Origin: Impatiens glandulifera
Taxonomy: Eukaryota; Streptophyta; Magnoliopsida; Ericales; Balsaminaceae
Assembly (NCBI RefSeq): GCF_907164915.1
Contig: NW_025919593.1
Coordinates: forward strand, 1 to 64,000
DNA: 64,000 nt
Direction of reading: 5' to 3'
Shown: positions 11,284 through 24,062 of the stretch, piece by piece
Position numbering within the stretch: position 1 is the first letter of the stretch
How the letters are laid out: every line of letters starts with the position of its first letter
Notes under the pieces: generated by a model
Told to the model about the DNA's origin: nothing
The model's input: the letters and a program-made list of their open reading frames with translations, nothing else
The model's database searches: none
Position numbers and translations under genes: made by a program

Positions 11284-12616
11284 AACGAGTAAGTCATTTT
11301 TATTAATTATATTACGAAACTAATATATCTAATCGATCAATCTAAGATAAAATATACAGAGTAACTAAAAACAAGAACAAAATTATTTGTTTTGCCTAAA
11401 TGACACTCAAAACCTTAGGAGAGTTCAATAAACCATTTCCTAGTTACTTTGTAAGACTAGGTGACAACTCTTCAATCACTGATAAGTTCTTTTCAAACAC
11501 GTTTTAACAAATTTGAATACAAAACAATGAATCCTCAAATATAAAAAAAAAAAAAAAAAAAAAAAAAACCAAAAACTTTTACATATTTTCTGGGAGTCAG
11601 AAGGAATTAAAAAATTAATATATTTTTTTTGAAAATGGTCCCAAGTATAACTAAAAAAAAATATGTTTGCTGCCTTACCCTTGTCTCATTCACTTCCAAA
11701 TCTCATGGGAATCTAGGTGTCATGTTAGAGCTTTGAAACTCCACATCCTTCCCATATTGCAAGAAACGCACTATAGTGCTAGCATCAATATACAGATTAT
11801 CAAGTTTTCTTGATATTCAATACCTTAAATGGCACCTCAAATTTCTTTTTTATCATGGATTTGGTCATTTCAAATAAGTTAAAGTTTTGATAAGATCATA
11901 AAATGAAGATGTTTTGTGTGACTTATTCTTTAACTTGAAATTTCAAAGTGTGTTTTTAACATTAGTTGTTTCATTATTTTTTAAAATATCAATCACGAAA
12001 GTCACTCGAAAATGATAAAAATATAAAACAATAATGGTATGTGTATATAGTGTCAATGGTTCAAAAACATTAAAAAAATCAACTTGAATATAAACTAAAT
12101 TCAACATGAAGCTAGCTGAATTTAATTGGCAATTGAGTTATCGCCAACATAACGGGAGGCAGTCAATTTATCGCGAACATAATTTGAACATGTTCCAATT
12201 ATTACGTAATAATTTACATTGACACCACTATAAAATCTTTGTTTCTATTTGTTAGGTTTTGGGTTTAGTAATCTTTGTTTCATTTTTTTCTTGCTTTGTA
12301 ATTGTTCGGTCACCCTTGAGAGAGTCTCCTCTTCCTCTTAACAATTCTCAAATCCTCTTCAATCAGCCTCTTGTGCAAAAAGTGGTTTGTAGAGTCTCAA
12401 TTTGTTTTATTAATACAAGTTTTTTTAATAAAATTTATAATAAACCAAAAAAATTAGAATTTTTTTTAATGCAAATAAATTATAAGAATAAAATTTAACC
12501 ACTAGTATGGCTTATAATTACCACCCCATCGATCCATTATCATCATGCATGTAAATTGTGAATGTGACAAATAAACAAACATTGACACAAATGCATTCAA
12601 TTAAAACCCACATTTC
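11284..12616. other. Intergenic DNA downstream of the WIP gene
   Basis: It contains a 26-base A run at 11543-11568 and, near 12133-12183, an imperfect repeat of a motif containing 'tatcgc(g/c)aacataa'. The frame at 12259-12498 (+) lacks any recognisable domain. The segment next to 12616 is presumably the 3' UTR of the zinc-finger gene. Confidence 0.5.
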
Positions 12617-14202
12617 TCATGCCCTCCCATGCAGTGCGGGCGCATGGCCGTGTCCAAAAACACTAACATGGTCTTTAAGAGACCTCTTATGCTTAAAATC
12701 AGATCCACAAACACAAAACCATAGCTTTCCACAGTTCTTTTCATGGGTCTGCCAGTCCCCTTTAACTGCAAATGGCTTCCCACATTTCTGGCAAGCAAAT
12801 GGCTTAGAACCGTGCTTTCGTTTGTAATGTGCTTGAAGGGTTCTAAAGTCCTTAAGAGGTTTAGACCTTGGATGAGTTATATTGTTCATGCAACCCTCAG
12901 CACAACAATAACATGGCAACCTTGGAATTGATGATGAAGTGGGTTTTGGGGATTTTAGTGACTCTGGCCCTTTTCTGTATTGAGATCCATGACCCCACAT
13001 ATGCATCTAGAAACACAGACAGACAGTGAGAGATCATTTCTTATACTACTGTTTTAACTTTGCTCAAGTTTGATAAAAACTTTTCCATTGAGAAGATCAT
13101 GTCAGGCTACAATAGTTTTTTTTTTCATTTAAATTTTTTTATTAAACACTTAGTTGTAAAGATCTCGACCTCCTGAATAAATAGTTTAGTGGGAAACTCC
13201 ATTACTTGACATAATTCATTTTGGAGAAAAAATTAAGCCATCATTAATGCTCAAAGAAATCTACATACAAAAATGACCAACAAACAATCATGAGAAAAAT
13301 CATAAAGAAAAAGAATAAAAGCTCTAAATATTTCCTAATTAGTTACTTAGAACTAATTTCCATATCCTCTCTTTGTGATCATGAAAGGTAACATTGTGTA
13401 GGATAAATAGTATTATTCATAAACAATGAAAGACTATATATATTGTGTTTATCTATTTTAAATTAAAATATATAAATAATTAATTTTTTAAATAGATAAT
13501 TTTTTAAATTAATTAAAAAATATGACATCATAACATTGGAACCAAAATTGAAAGAACTTGTTCAAAGACACTTATTTTTTTTTTTTTGTAGGTAATATAT
13601 CAAGTTATCACATGAATTATCACAAATTCAACAAAATGAAATTACAAGACTATGAAAAACAACATTAAGTTAACAAAAACATAAAGAAAAAGAATCAAAT
13701 CAAAATTATGTTAATATTATTTTCATATTTTTTCAAAAAGCATTAGGATAAAGCTGTGAAAACTGTGGCAGACACAGAAAAGATTGTCGAGAGAAATAAA
13801 TGGTGAACATGAACAACTTCACTTAGACCGCCCTTTATATATATATATAGATATAGTAAATACTGTTACCTGTAAATTGTTGTAACGGCTGAACATCTTG
13901 TGGCAAACAGTGCAAGAGTACTGCGTCGGTCCGGCAAGAATTTCAGCTGGCGTAGGAATCCAGAACTGATCCTCAGAAACAAGATCTTCGTTATGATCAG
14001 TAACAACGTTAGGGTTTGCTAATGTTAGAGCAACAGTCACTCTATCAATATCATTGTGGCTGGTTTTAGGGTTTCGATTAGTTTGGGGATGAGAGAGAAA
14101 ATTGATGGTTGTGTGGTAACCTGGGGGGCAAAGGGAGAGATGGGTGCTCGAGTCTTGAACATGATCACTAGTGGATATGTATGTGAAGTCTTGGCCTTGC
14201 AT
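12617..14202 (-). CDS. WIP-domain C2H2 zinc-finger transcription factor (TT1-like)
   Basis: Two exons: 14202-13870 and 13006-12617, with a GT-AG intron of 863 bp (13869-13007). The joined product is 240 residues. The N-terminal part is variable. [11 protein letters not shown] block (about 80-89) leads into the WIP domain of four zinc fingers. ZF1 (Cys97, Cys100) is split by the intron just after NNLQ, and it is followed by [16 protein letters not shown]2 begins [10 protein letters not shown] (about 141). ZF3 is [22 protein letters not shown]4 is [19 protein letters not shown] proteins are nuclear, plant-specific regulators; members control seed-coat flavonoid development (TT1), transmitting tract, and root and vein patterning. 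At 240 residues it is shorter than Arabidopsis TT1 (about 300), the difference being in the N-terminus. The FWIPTP block favours TT1 over other WIPs, but orthology is not proven. Confidence 0.93.
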
Positions 14203-16413
14203 GGTGAAATTACTGTAAAACCTAGAGAGAGAGTAGAGAGAGATGGTGGCACTCAGATTCAGTGAGTGTTTGAGGGGTTATATTAGGGTAGATGAAGGTA
14301 ATAAATAATGGAAGATTTGGTGATAATATGTTTTCCATGTGAAACTGCAATTAAAGGACTTTTTTAGGGTAATTGATTGGGGAATGAGAGAGAGAAAAAA
14401 GAGACTGTTCAGTTTGTAATGTTTTTTTTTTAAATATAATTTAAGGATATTTAGATTATATCGATTCTAGTTTAGTTTTTTTTCTCTTTAGAATCTTGTC
14501 CTCCTGGAATTGAGTGCATATTGAAAGACTTGATGATGGTATTTTCTGCAATTTTTATTTGAGTTACTTTGATGTTTTTTTTAAGTAAATTACATCATAT
14601 TAATTGGGTCTTAAATTGTACTCAATTATATTTTTTGAAATTTAATTTTTGTATAGTTCAAAAATATTATAGATAAATGAAATGATTATATCCAATTTTT
14701 TCTTTTTATAAAAAAAATTAGAAAGAAATTTATTTTTCATTCATACACCGCTTACCACAATGTCATATAAATGGCGAAAAAATCAAAATTATATTATAAA
14801 TCAGTATAAAACTTTTAGCGAAAGTTTATATTATGTATTGCTACACACTTATTATAAAAAAGATGGCAAGTCTGATAAGAATAATGTCGCTAAGATGAAT
14901 ATAGTGATTGTATTTGAAAATCACTAGTAGTTTCTATTTATTGTTTTTCATCTTGATAATTATTGTTCATATTACATTTATTTTGGTACAATAGCGATGA
15001 GTAATGTAAACCGTCGCTATTAACCACTATATTATTCATTAAATGATTTACAATTGGTGTGTTTCCTTTATTGTATTCATTGTCTTTTTTTTATAATATT
15101 TTTAAAAAATTCAATTGTTTGTAACAAAATCTTTGAAATAACATTGTTTTTACAGTATTAATATACTATTTAATTGATGCTCGTTGTTTACATAACATCT
15201 ATTTCTTTATCAAGTTTGGTAACTATCAACGTCATTCAGGTCCCCTTTGTCGATTGAGTGGTGTGCTTTTTTGAATTACGGTGGTGTGGAGTCGAGAAGT
15301 TCATCAGCAAGTTGAGGATCATTCTCCTCCCCAAAATGGGGGTGATCCCCCGATATGTCAAATCTATGTGTTATTTTTTTTTTCTTTCTTTTAAGCGATT
15401 TGTCATTCTATATTTCAAATTATCCTTAAAGAATGTAGAAATAATAGATAAAATTTAACAGTGACATAAATTTGTACCATTTGTTGGTCCTGATTCAAAT
15501 CTAGTCCAAAACTATTTTTTTTTCAATAGGATAAGATTTCAGGATGAAGTTCTAAGATGAAATTGAATAAGTGATGTCTTTTAATCTTGTAATTAAGTAT
15601 CAACTCATTTCAATTTAACTACACTATTGAATTTATAAGATGAACCAATCAAATAAAAATAAATTAATTATGTCAAATCCATAAGCATATCTTATTGTGA
15701 GTAAAGTAAATAAAAGAAATAAGATAAAATCTCTCAAGAGAGAAAGAAAAAAACTCTGACAAACAAGGAAAGAAACCATAGTGAACAATTAAATTAATAA
15801 GTATAAACGCGTTTGAAAAAGATTAATTATTTAAAAACTTAACATTAATAAACATCAATTTCATCATGCATAGTATATTCTCTTCTTCAAAAAGTTGTGT
15901 ATACCAAACAAATTATCCTAATTTAAGAAAATAATTTGTATTAAACATCATTTTAATCGCGCATAATAATTGTTTTTCATAAAATTGAGATAAACGTTTT
16001 CAATTTTAACTAAAATGTTCCTCCTGTACTCTCATTGAAAAAGAAAAACATATTAATTAACTTACACTTTATTATGGTCTCTTCTTTCAAAATATTTTAA
16101 ATACTAAGAATTTTTAGTTAAACAATATGTCAAAAAAATCTCAAATTTGTAAATAAAAACTAAAAAATATACTATAGCTATTACAATAAATAAATAAATA
16201 AATAACATATCAATGACACAAAGAGTTCATATATAATAAACATAAATTTCAACTCAAGATATTATGATACTTAAAAATAATACAACAATAACACTAGTGA
16301 CACGAAATTCTAAGAAGCATATGGTGCCAAAAGATGATCATTTATCACATTATTTTTTTCCCAAAATTAAAATTATGGTCCCCTCTTTCCAAAATTGATG
16401 ATACATATTGTAA

Positions 16414-16462
<49 letters not shown>

Positions 16463-18117
16463 CATTATTACATATTACATGTGGAATGATATTACATGTG
16501 GAATGTGTAACGAATCTGAGGTCGGTTGAGAGTTTATCAACTTTCATGAAGGTTTTCGGGTATGTTAATCTTTTGGTGTTGATGGTTTACAATATTTAAT
16601 TTTTCCTTGACGGCATATTTTGTTTCGTTATAATACTTAAACAACCCTCATTTTGATATTTGTGAATTATTTAAATATAACATATTTCATCCCTCATGTT
16701 TTCATTTACATAAAGATATCTAGTGGATTTGTTAACTAGCTATATGATTATATGATGATAAGTGTTTTCATAAAATCTATTATTTTCTCTTTTTTTCAAA
16801 AGAAAAAATAACTAACTTGAAAAAAATGCAATCTACTCCATCAAAATCATAAAAATAAAATCAACATATATTATGGCAAAAATAGATCTATGACTAGTAT
16901 AAAAGTGATAATAGGCAACAAAATTATAGAAAATTGTATTACCATATACATTGCTAGACAAAAGTTAATAGTGTCGACAAAACTATCATCGCTAAATTTA
17001 CCGTAAGTCAATATACCGTCCCATTTTTTGTTGCTAATTACAAATATTTATTAATATTTCTTTTATTTTGAACCAACAGCGACATATTCAAAATAATCGC
17101 TAGACCTATTTTATATATTTTTTATTTTTTTAAGTTAATGTAGTATATGTTAAACCTATTTTATACCAGTGAAATTCATGAAAGAAAAATTAAGTTAAAT
17201 GATCGAAGCAAAAATAAAAAATAATATAAATAATTTTATTTAAACGTTTAAATTTGTACTAAAACATAAGAAATGGAAAGACCTGCCTGCTGGGAAAAAA
17301 AATAGTATAAAATCCCTATATATAAAAGTTTGATGATGATTTTAGAGGTGAAAAAAGGTTTTTGTTATTCTTGTTTGAAAGGATTATTTTATTTTGGAAT
17401 ATACACCTCATTTTGGTGGGGAAAAATACTTATATTCAAATTCACTCATGGTGAAGAATGAGATCGAGTAGATATTATGATAAGTTTGTTTATAGAAATT
17501 ATAATTTCAATTGCTTTTCTAGTGCAAATGATATATAAAATGCAAAATTATAATTACGAATGTCATTAACAATTATATATAGAGGCAAGATAAGATATCA
17601 ATAACATAAAATATTAAAGTAATATGATTTCTTTTATTTATTTTTAAACTAAAAACTTCTAAGCACAAAAATATTATAAAAACAAAGTATGGTAGTTTCA
17701 CTACTTAAGAATCCATACAATGAAAAATCAATAATAATGTTTTTTTTTTCTGAAAGGTAAAAATATAATAATCAATATGTCAACAATTACTTACTCTTTC
17801 ATAGACATGTGATCATCTTTGATCACAATCTTGTTTTAAACTTATAACAACTGGTATAATATATTTAATTCTTGTTATGCGAGTTTCTTATTGTAATAGC
17901 GTGTTTCTAGATTATTATTTATGTAATAATTACAATAATTTAGAGTAGAATTAAATTGATAATCCTAAATAATACAAATCAATTAAATAACAACTAGTTG
18001 AATAACATTGTTAATTATAATAGGCCACATTATTGTAATAATTCTTCTTACTCAAATTATAGTGTTCTCGAAACATTTATCATGTTACACAATTTATTTT
18101 TGCTAAATTATCCTAAT
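14203..18117. other. Upstream region of the WIP gene and intergenic DNA
   Basis: 14203-14700 is the probable 5' UTR and promoter of the WIP gene. From 14760 to 17110, short 'tagcga/tcgcta' motifs recur, including AGCGATGAGTAATGTAAACC next to GTCGCTATT near 14993-15025. These resemble decayed transposon subterminal repeats, but no termini can be fixed. A (TA)n microsatellite lies at about 16416-16456. No gene is supported. Confidence 0.4.
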
Positions 18118-18565
18118 TAGGGATGGTAATGGGGTGGTTTGGGGCGGGAATTGTATTTACCATATCCGCTCCATTTTTATTTCAGGGATTTTTTTAATAT
18201 CAACCCGCCCCGTTTGGTTTCAGAGAATCACCGCGGGACACCGTTTTAAAATATTTTTAAAAAAATTATACAATAAAATTTTATAAACAGATTTTTTAAT
18301 ATAGTATATATTATAATGTATTAAAATTTAATATTATTATAAAAAAAATAAACTTACCACTTTTAGAAAATATAATGAATAAATATATGTGGGTAATTTT
18401 ATATATTTAATTGTATTTTTAGAGTTCGAGGCAGAATCAGGGTGAGATCGGGCGAGTCGGGGCGGGGGACACAAATACCATTCTCGTTCGATTTCGTGGA
18501 AAAACTGTCTCAAACAAGATAATTCGGTTCGATTATCGCGGGATGGTTTCAAATTGTCATCAATA
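18118..18565. mobile_element. hAT-like non-autonomous element
   Basis: The left terminus TAGGGATGGTAAT is typical of plant hAT MITEs. The right end is a decayed inverse (ATTGTCATCAATA). The 8-bp flanks are ATCCTAAT (18110-18117) and ATCCAAAT (18566-18573), 7 of 8 matching, as expected for a hAT target duplication. The interior is unusually GC-rich for this window, with inverted motifs such as GGGGCGGG and CCCGCCCC. It does not encode a transposase; the 84-codon frame inside is incidental. Confidence 0.75.
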
Positions 18566-20129
18566 ATCCAAATGAGTTTGAAAAATAACACTAAGTTAAA
18601 TTATCTAAAATAAGCTCACAAATTCACACCATTCAACAACAAAACAAAAGACCATTTAAATCAAAATATATATATATATTCTTAGTCCGAATCTAACTTC
18701 AATCATTTCCCTATAAAGTTAAAGACTTTATTTCATTATTAACATTTTAGTGACTTTTCTTATCAATAATTTCTTCATACCAAATAATTAAATAAGTCTA
18801 GAATTTTATTTTATTTTTCATTTTTATTCCCTTGTGTTTGATCTATATGTGTATATGACTCTTCCTCCTCTCGAATCATTTATGATAACAATTTATTAAA
18901 TAAAAAATGAAAAAATATAAATATTTTAAAATGTGACCAACCAAAAAAGAGATTGATATTTCCATCTGTTTTGATCTCTCTCGAAACATGAATACTATTT
19001 AACCACCATTATTTGGTAAGCTCCATCATACAAAACAAAGAAAGCTGTTCATCTAGCTATCTATCTAGGTATCTAGTAATGTGTACCTCTTGCCTTTGTT
19101 TCCTTTAATCTATCTGTCTATATGAACCAGTAAGATAAATCTTAAATTCAAGGATTTCATTTTCAACATCTACCCACTTTGGTACTACAATAAATTATAT
19201 ATGTATAACACCTAAATCACTGCAAAAAAGAAGGAAGAATTTAGTGACCTAATTAAACTAAAGAATAATATTAAGGAATTTCATTCCTATATTAAATTTG
19301 TTTGAGTGTCTCTTCCCTCTATCTTCGTCGACTAATTCTAACTCGGATGTGTAATGAATCTTCTCAATGGGGAATTATATATATGTTGGTTATGAGAAGC
19401 TTTTGATCATCCATCATCCAACTCATTAGTTCCTCATTACCGACAACTATGATTGGAAACATTACTTCATTTACAGATTTACTATATTGGGACGGTATCA
19501 TCACGTGTCTCCTCCACCTCAGGAATATCCGGTTCTTGAAAACCCTAATTGCTTTGATTTTCCTCTACTTGGTTTTGTCATAAATGTATGAACTTGATTC
19601 TAATAGAAGTTTTGGGAAGCTTAATTATTTGGATGATATGGTATTTCTAATATATATCATTTGAGCTTATGAGTTGAAATATGAATTTAAAAATAGATTT
19701 GGATAGAAACTTGTCAAACACTTATTGCCATATAAATACATTTCAACTAACACATGGTCACCTACTATACAATCTACTAACAATTAAAATATGTTTCCTT
19801 TTCATTTTCATTTTCATTTTTTCAGCCTTAACCTTAACCTTATTATATAAAAAACAACTCACAGAACTATCTCACTTCTTCACAAATTAAACTTTCATTA
19901 CTCACTTAGTCGAAAAGGTCTCGACTTTGTGAATAAAGGGAGAACATACCAATATCAAATACGAGCAAGTTTGTGAGAAAGACAAAAAGAGAAACACCCA
20001 GAACCACATGCATGGATGCAAAACACCCGTCCCAAAATCAACAATCCATCAAAAAAAAAACTCAACCGCTCAACAACCAAAAAAAATAACAAAATTTAAG
20101 GTGAATAAAAAATTACATAGGTAATTAAC
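18566..20129. other. Intergenic DNA
   Basis: No gene is supported. A segment near 19449-19590 reads in one frame as a plausible 45-residue proline-containing peptide, but it has no start, no splice context and no family that I recognise. A short (TTTTCA)n-like run is at 19799-19822. Confidence 0.4.
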
Positions 20130-20410
20130 CAAAAATGATTTGTGATGGTAGACCTAACTTTGACCGTCATTAAAAAGGCACCTATTCCGTTGGATTCATA
20201 CATTGCAAATGATAAATGTAAAAATGGCAGTATGAATTTTTCGGCCATCAATCGAGGTTCTAAAGGCGAGCCAATCCATAAAAAATATCACAAATTACTA
20301 GGGAGGATTCATACACGAAAAATGTTACCGGTCGCTAATTTTCACACTAAACGAGCTACCTCACAATGAAGAAGCAAGTGAACAAGGTTCTCCTCCTCCG
20401 TTTTACAAAA
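20130..20410 (-). pseudogene. LINE ORF2 C-terminal relic (zf-RVT region)
   Basis: On the minus strand, 20405-20349 reads KTEEENLVHLLLHCEVARLV and then a stop. This fits the E-x-x-x-H-L-x-x-x-C part of the zf-RVT zinc-binding region at the end of plant L1 ORF2 proteins. Downstream the frame is broken. The borders are not defined. Confidence 0.55.
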
Positions 20411-22393
20411 TCACAATAAAAATATCATATATAATTGTTTTAAATGGTAAGAAAAAATAGATATCAATGAATTTAATATATAAACTAATTAAGACCAAAA
20501 TTTTAATGTTCGATTTCCACTAAAAATACAATGAATTTAAGAGGGTCATGATTATGAGGTCATGCTAGCCATCCCTATGTTACCTAAGAAACAAAAAGAA
20601 AATTGATTTCATTCTCACTAAAAAAAATGTTATGATTTAAAAGGGTACTCATTCTAGCCATCATGGGAATTAAGAAAAAACCTTTAAAACTCCGCCATGC
20701 AAGAGATTTTGTATCCTTGGGCTCTTTAAAAGTCAATTCTCTGGAAATAATATGGAGTCCAAGTTAAAAGGAATGTACAAGTACTCATCCTTGGAAATGT
20801 ATGTTCCTTGATAGTTCAACAAATTCTTACATCTTCTAATTTTTTTTTAAAAAAGATAGCTTTTAGTGCCCAAATGTCAATATCCAAATATCATTTTTTA
20901 GATAGGGAAATTTATAAATTGTTATTTAAAAAATCTGAACTAAAGCCTTAGATTTTGTAATGAAAATGATATATACTAAAGGGTATACACATTGATTGAT
21001 GTAATTAAAATGATAGTCATGAAAATGGTCAAGTTATATGCATGGCTGCTAGTCGGATCTGATCTGACCGGTCTGATCGATCATAGAATATGAATTAGTA
21101 CTCATCAATTAGTTGAAGTAAGCATAAATTTTCTCAACAAAACAAAGAACAACAAACACCTAATTAAGTCCTATAACAGAAGAAAATGAAAAATAGATTT
21201 CCCAAAGCATCCAATAGGGGTTGATCACGCATGCAACTAGCTATCTATTTAAGAACATCTCAAGGCGTCAAAGATGTCCAAATTTATAAGATTCCCAATT
21301 TCTGATAGCCCTCATACAGAAGAGCTTTAAATTTGGATATTGGGGTTCAATAATTCTGCAGAAAGAAATTTGTCATTAATTAGAGTAGCAGCTTGCTGCA
21401 TTCAAGCAAGCAAAAGCTGGTTAACCTAGCTAGCTAGCAATGGGTACCTTCTTTCCCTCTCTCTCTCTCTCTTTATCTCTTGTCTCTTGTCCAAAATCTG
21501 TTTAAACCCACACAAAATATGTTCTCAGTTTGATCATGGTTTAATTTGTTCAACAAGTTAGTTACAAATAAATACCAAGTAGAGTACTTATAAGAAGTAG
21601 AATTAGTAACATTTTTTTCTTTTCTATCCAAGATCTAAGGTGAAAATCAAAGTTACCATGGGTAAAACTCAACAAACTAATACAAATTCAGTCATCACAA
21701 TCAAAACAAAATAACAATATCTGACCATTAATTAAATTGTAGTTATTGTGAATACTAACAATTGATTTGGTCAATGTTAATTCGGGCTCAAACTCTCTGA
21801 GTAATCATAGTTTGTGTGTTTCACTGGTAAACTTAGATTTGACTTTTTTTTCTTTGTTTTAATCTTCTTTTATTTTTGATTAGTCAATCATTTTCTCAAC
21901 TTGGTTAAGTTTTAGTAGTATGTGTATGTGAATTTGTTAAGCTTCTTGAAAATGTTTTAATCTCCTTTCGTTTTTGATTAGTCAATAATTTTATATATAG
22001 AGATGTATGGGAATTTGTTAAGCTTCTTGAAAATATTTGCTGTAATAAAAGTGTGCATTCAATAAGCATGTGATTAATATCCACTAGTTTTTGACATTTC
22101 AAAATCAGTGAAGGACCAATATAAACATGTGTTTCTCCAACTGAATGTTAACCACATCCTGTTGCATATCCCAGGAGTTGATTTTAATTAATGAAATAAA
22201 TAAATAAATAATTGATAGCATTAATTAGAAGTCTAGCTTTTTGTAGTTATGCTGAGTGTTTAATTGACTTAATTAGATATAGTTTAAACTTAACCTGTAC
22301 ATTTTTCTATTAAGTAATCATGAAAATGGAAATACAAAATAAAATAAATTGAGTGTGTATCAAGAATAAAATCAAATGAGTGGTTCTTTATAA
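20411..22393. other. Intergenic DNA
   Basis: No gene is supported. A (CT)n run lies near 21452-21480. Inverted matches around 21276-21346 (TCCAAATTTA/TAAATTTGGA) could fold, but no known miRNA sequence is present. Two similar segments at about 21838-21950 and 21955-22060 repeat the text 'tgattagtcaat...gaatttgttaagcttcttgaaaat', a local duplication of about 100 bp. Confidence 0.45.
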
Positions 22394-22959
22394 TCTATAT
22401 ATATATATATAATGATGCTTAATTTTTAAAGTATTCGAATTGCCGGGTCGAGAGCTGTGATTAATTTGGATATTTATGTGAGAGTAATTGGATACTTGGG
22501 TCGGATTTTGGGTTGATCCACCCATAAACTTAAAACGGTTAAAAATAAATTTAAAAATGTTATTTGTAGGTTTCGAACTTGCAACCTAACAAAACAAGTA
22601 TAATCTTTAACCAAATGTGATTGAGATGTGATTTGTCGAGGGATAATAGACTGGTATCATTTGAAAGTGTTTAAAGACCAAAGTGTGAGGTCACGATGAT
22701 AATTATTAAAAAATATGAATCAAATATTTGATTGACAAAGTGAAAATGTAAAGTCGAGAAATGAGAGATTCATTCGGAAAAAATATGTGATGAAACATGT
22801 GAGAAAATAAGTTGTTTTATCGAAGTGGATAAAATGTGGAATGAAAGCGTTATATTTTTTATTTTAATAATTTTAAACATTGAATAAATATTATTATAAT
22901 TTTTTTAATTTATTTTATTTTTATTCTTATCCGTGTGAATCGTACGAAAATTTTATTAG
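22394..22959 (+). mobile_element. Non-autonomous Helitron (566 bp)
   Basis: It begins TCTATATATATATATATATA after an A (22393) and ends TTAG before a T (22960), the A|T insertion pattern of Helitrons, with the terminal CTRR mutated to TTAG. About 10 nt before the end lies a weak hairpin (CGTGTG AAT CGTACG). The body matches the copies at 55648-56215 and 57150-57711 over its full length. It has no Rep/helicase coding. There is no target duplication, as expected. Confidence 0.75.
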
Positions 22960-23287
22960 TATTTGATAAATTCACACACAAAAAAGAGTGAATGAAATGG
23001 ATTTGAATTGCATTGCATTATAAGTTGTAACACTTAATAGTGTTATAAAAAAATGTAGTTATTTGTCATGTTAATTTGTGGTGTTTTTTTTAGTGATGTG
23101 TTTGATGTGGTTTCTTCTTCGGAATATGGCTGCATGCTTTGAGTTTGTGATCGGTTTTTGTGGTTCTACTATGTTTGGATCTCGAAGGTATTCTTTTTAT
23201 TCACGAAATTGTCTCGAACTAAGGTTAAATGAAAAACATGATGAATTCTTTTAAAATATTGTTTATGTTTAAGCAATTTGATATAAA

Positions 23288-23491
23288 CTAGCATGTATCC
23301 TGTGCATTTGCACGAGTAATAATATAAAAAACCGTGAAAAAAATATTACGATAAAATTTGTATGGGCGAGTCAACCCACAATCCGACCCAAGTATCCATT
23401 TACTCTCACATATATCCAAATTAACCACAGCTCTAAACCCGGCAATCCGGACATTTTAAAAATTAAGCATCATTATATATATATATATAGA
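23288..23491 (-). mobile_element. Miniature Helitron (204 bp)
   Basis: On the minus strand it starts TCTATATATATATATATAAT after an A and ends in CTAG followed by T. A 5-bp stem, GTGCA-AA-TGCAC, lies 10 nt before CTAG. The first 130 or so bases match the 5' head of the larger Helitrons at 22394, 55648 and 57150; the rest is unrelated and very short. Both hallmark termini are intact, so this looks like a complete minimal element made of little more than the two ends. Confidence 0.82.
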
Positions 23492-24062
23492 TAAGAGTCG
23501 CTTAAATACAACGATAAAAACAATATAAAAACTAGTATACAAAATGTCACCAAACACACTCGAAACATAACGAGATTAAATTTAAAATATATTAACTTTT
23601 TTTAAGTATTTCATCAAGATAATTTCTTCATGAAATATATTTAATTATACATATATTAATTTATAAATTTATTATTGAAATTCAACTTTAATAAAGTATT
23701 TTAAATGGATACAATAAAATAACATATAACCCACTAAATTCTTATCTCCATGATAAAATAAAATTTTACACAATAAGAAAAATTTAACTATATTTCTTCC
23801 CAAACTTGTTCACCTAAACAACCCTTTTGGCATTAAGATCACCTTTAGTTCAATACATTGACTATGAACAACATTAGTTAGCTCTAAGACCCGGCCCAAC
23901 CAACCCATGTAAATATCCATCTCACATTATCATTATACATGTAAAACCAACATAATTGTACCCAACTTACCAGATTTGTCAGGAAAGGCATCAAATACAC
24001 AATCAAATGTTATTTGGAGAATTAATTAAAAAGGTGAAATAGATAATTCTCCAAATAACTTG
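23492..24062. other. Intergenic DNA with a foldback at 24009-24059
   Basis: Nothing coding is seen. An inverted repeat with 16-bp arms (GTTATTTGGAGAATTA / TAATTCTCCAAATAAC) lies at 24009-24059, ending one base before the TTG target duplication of the CACTA element. It could be a small hairpin at which the CACTA element inserted. Confidence 0.6.

Noticed and set aside
12558..12931. Several plus and minus frames around 12558-12931
   Set aside because: They overlap exon 2 of the WIP gene in other frames and have no independent support.
14037..14265. Frames at 14037-14252 (-) and 14056-14265 (+)
   Set aside because: They are shadows of WIP exon 1 and its 5' UTR.
16350..16547. 65-codon frame with a Tyr-Ile run
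   Set aside because: It is a translation of the (TA)n microsatellite.
14760..17110. Recurring 'tagcga/tcgcta' motifs and a CACTAGTAG sequence near 14923
   Set aside because: They suggest an old CACTA-like element, but no inverted pair of termini or target duplication could be placed.
19449..19590. Possible exon with a Pro-rich peptide (PPPQEYPVLENPNCFDFPLL)
   Set aside because: There is no start codon, splice partners or recognised family, so it is treated as chance.
21270..21350. Hairpin-like segment considered as a miRNA precursor
   Set aside because: The stem is short and irregular and no known conserved miRNA sequence was found.
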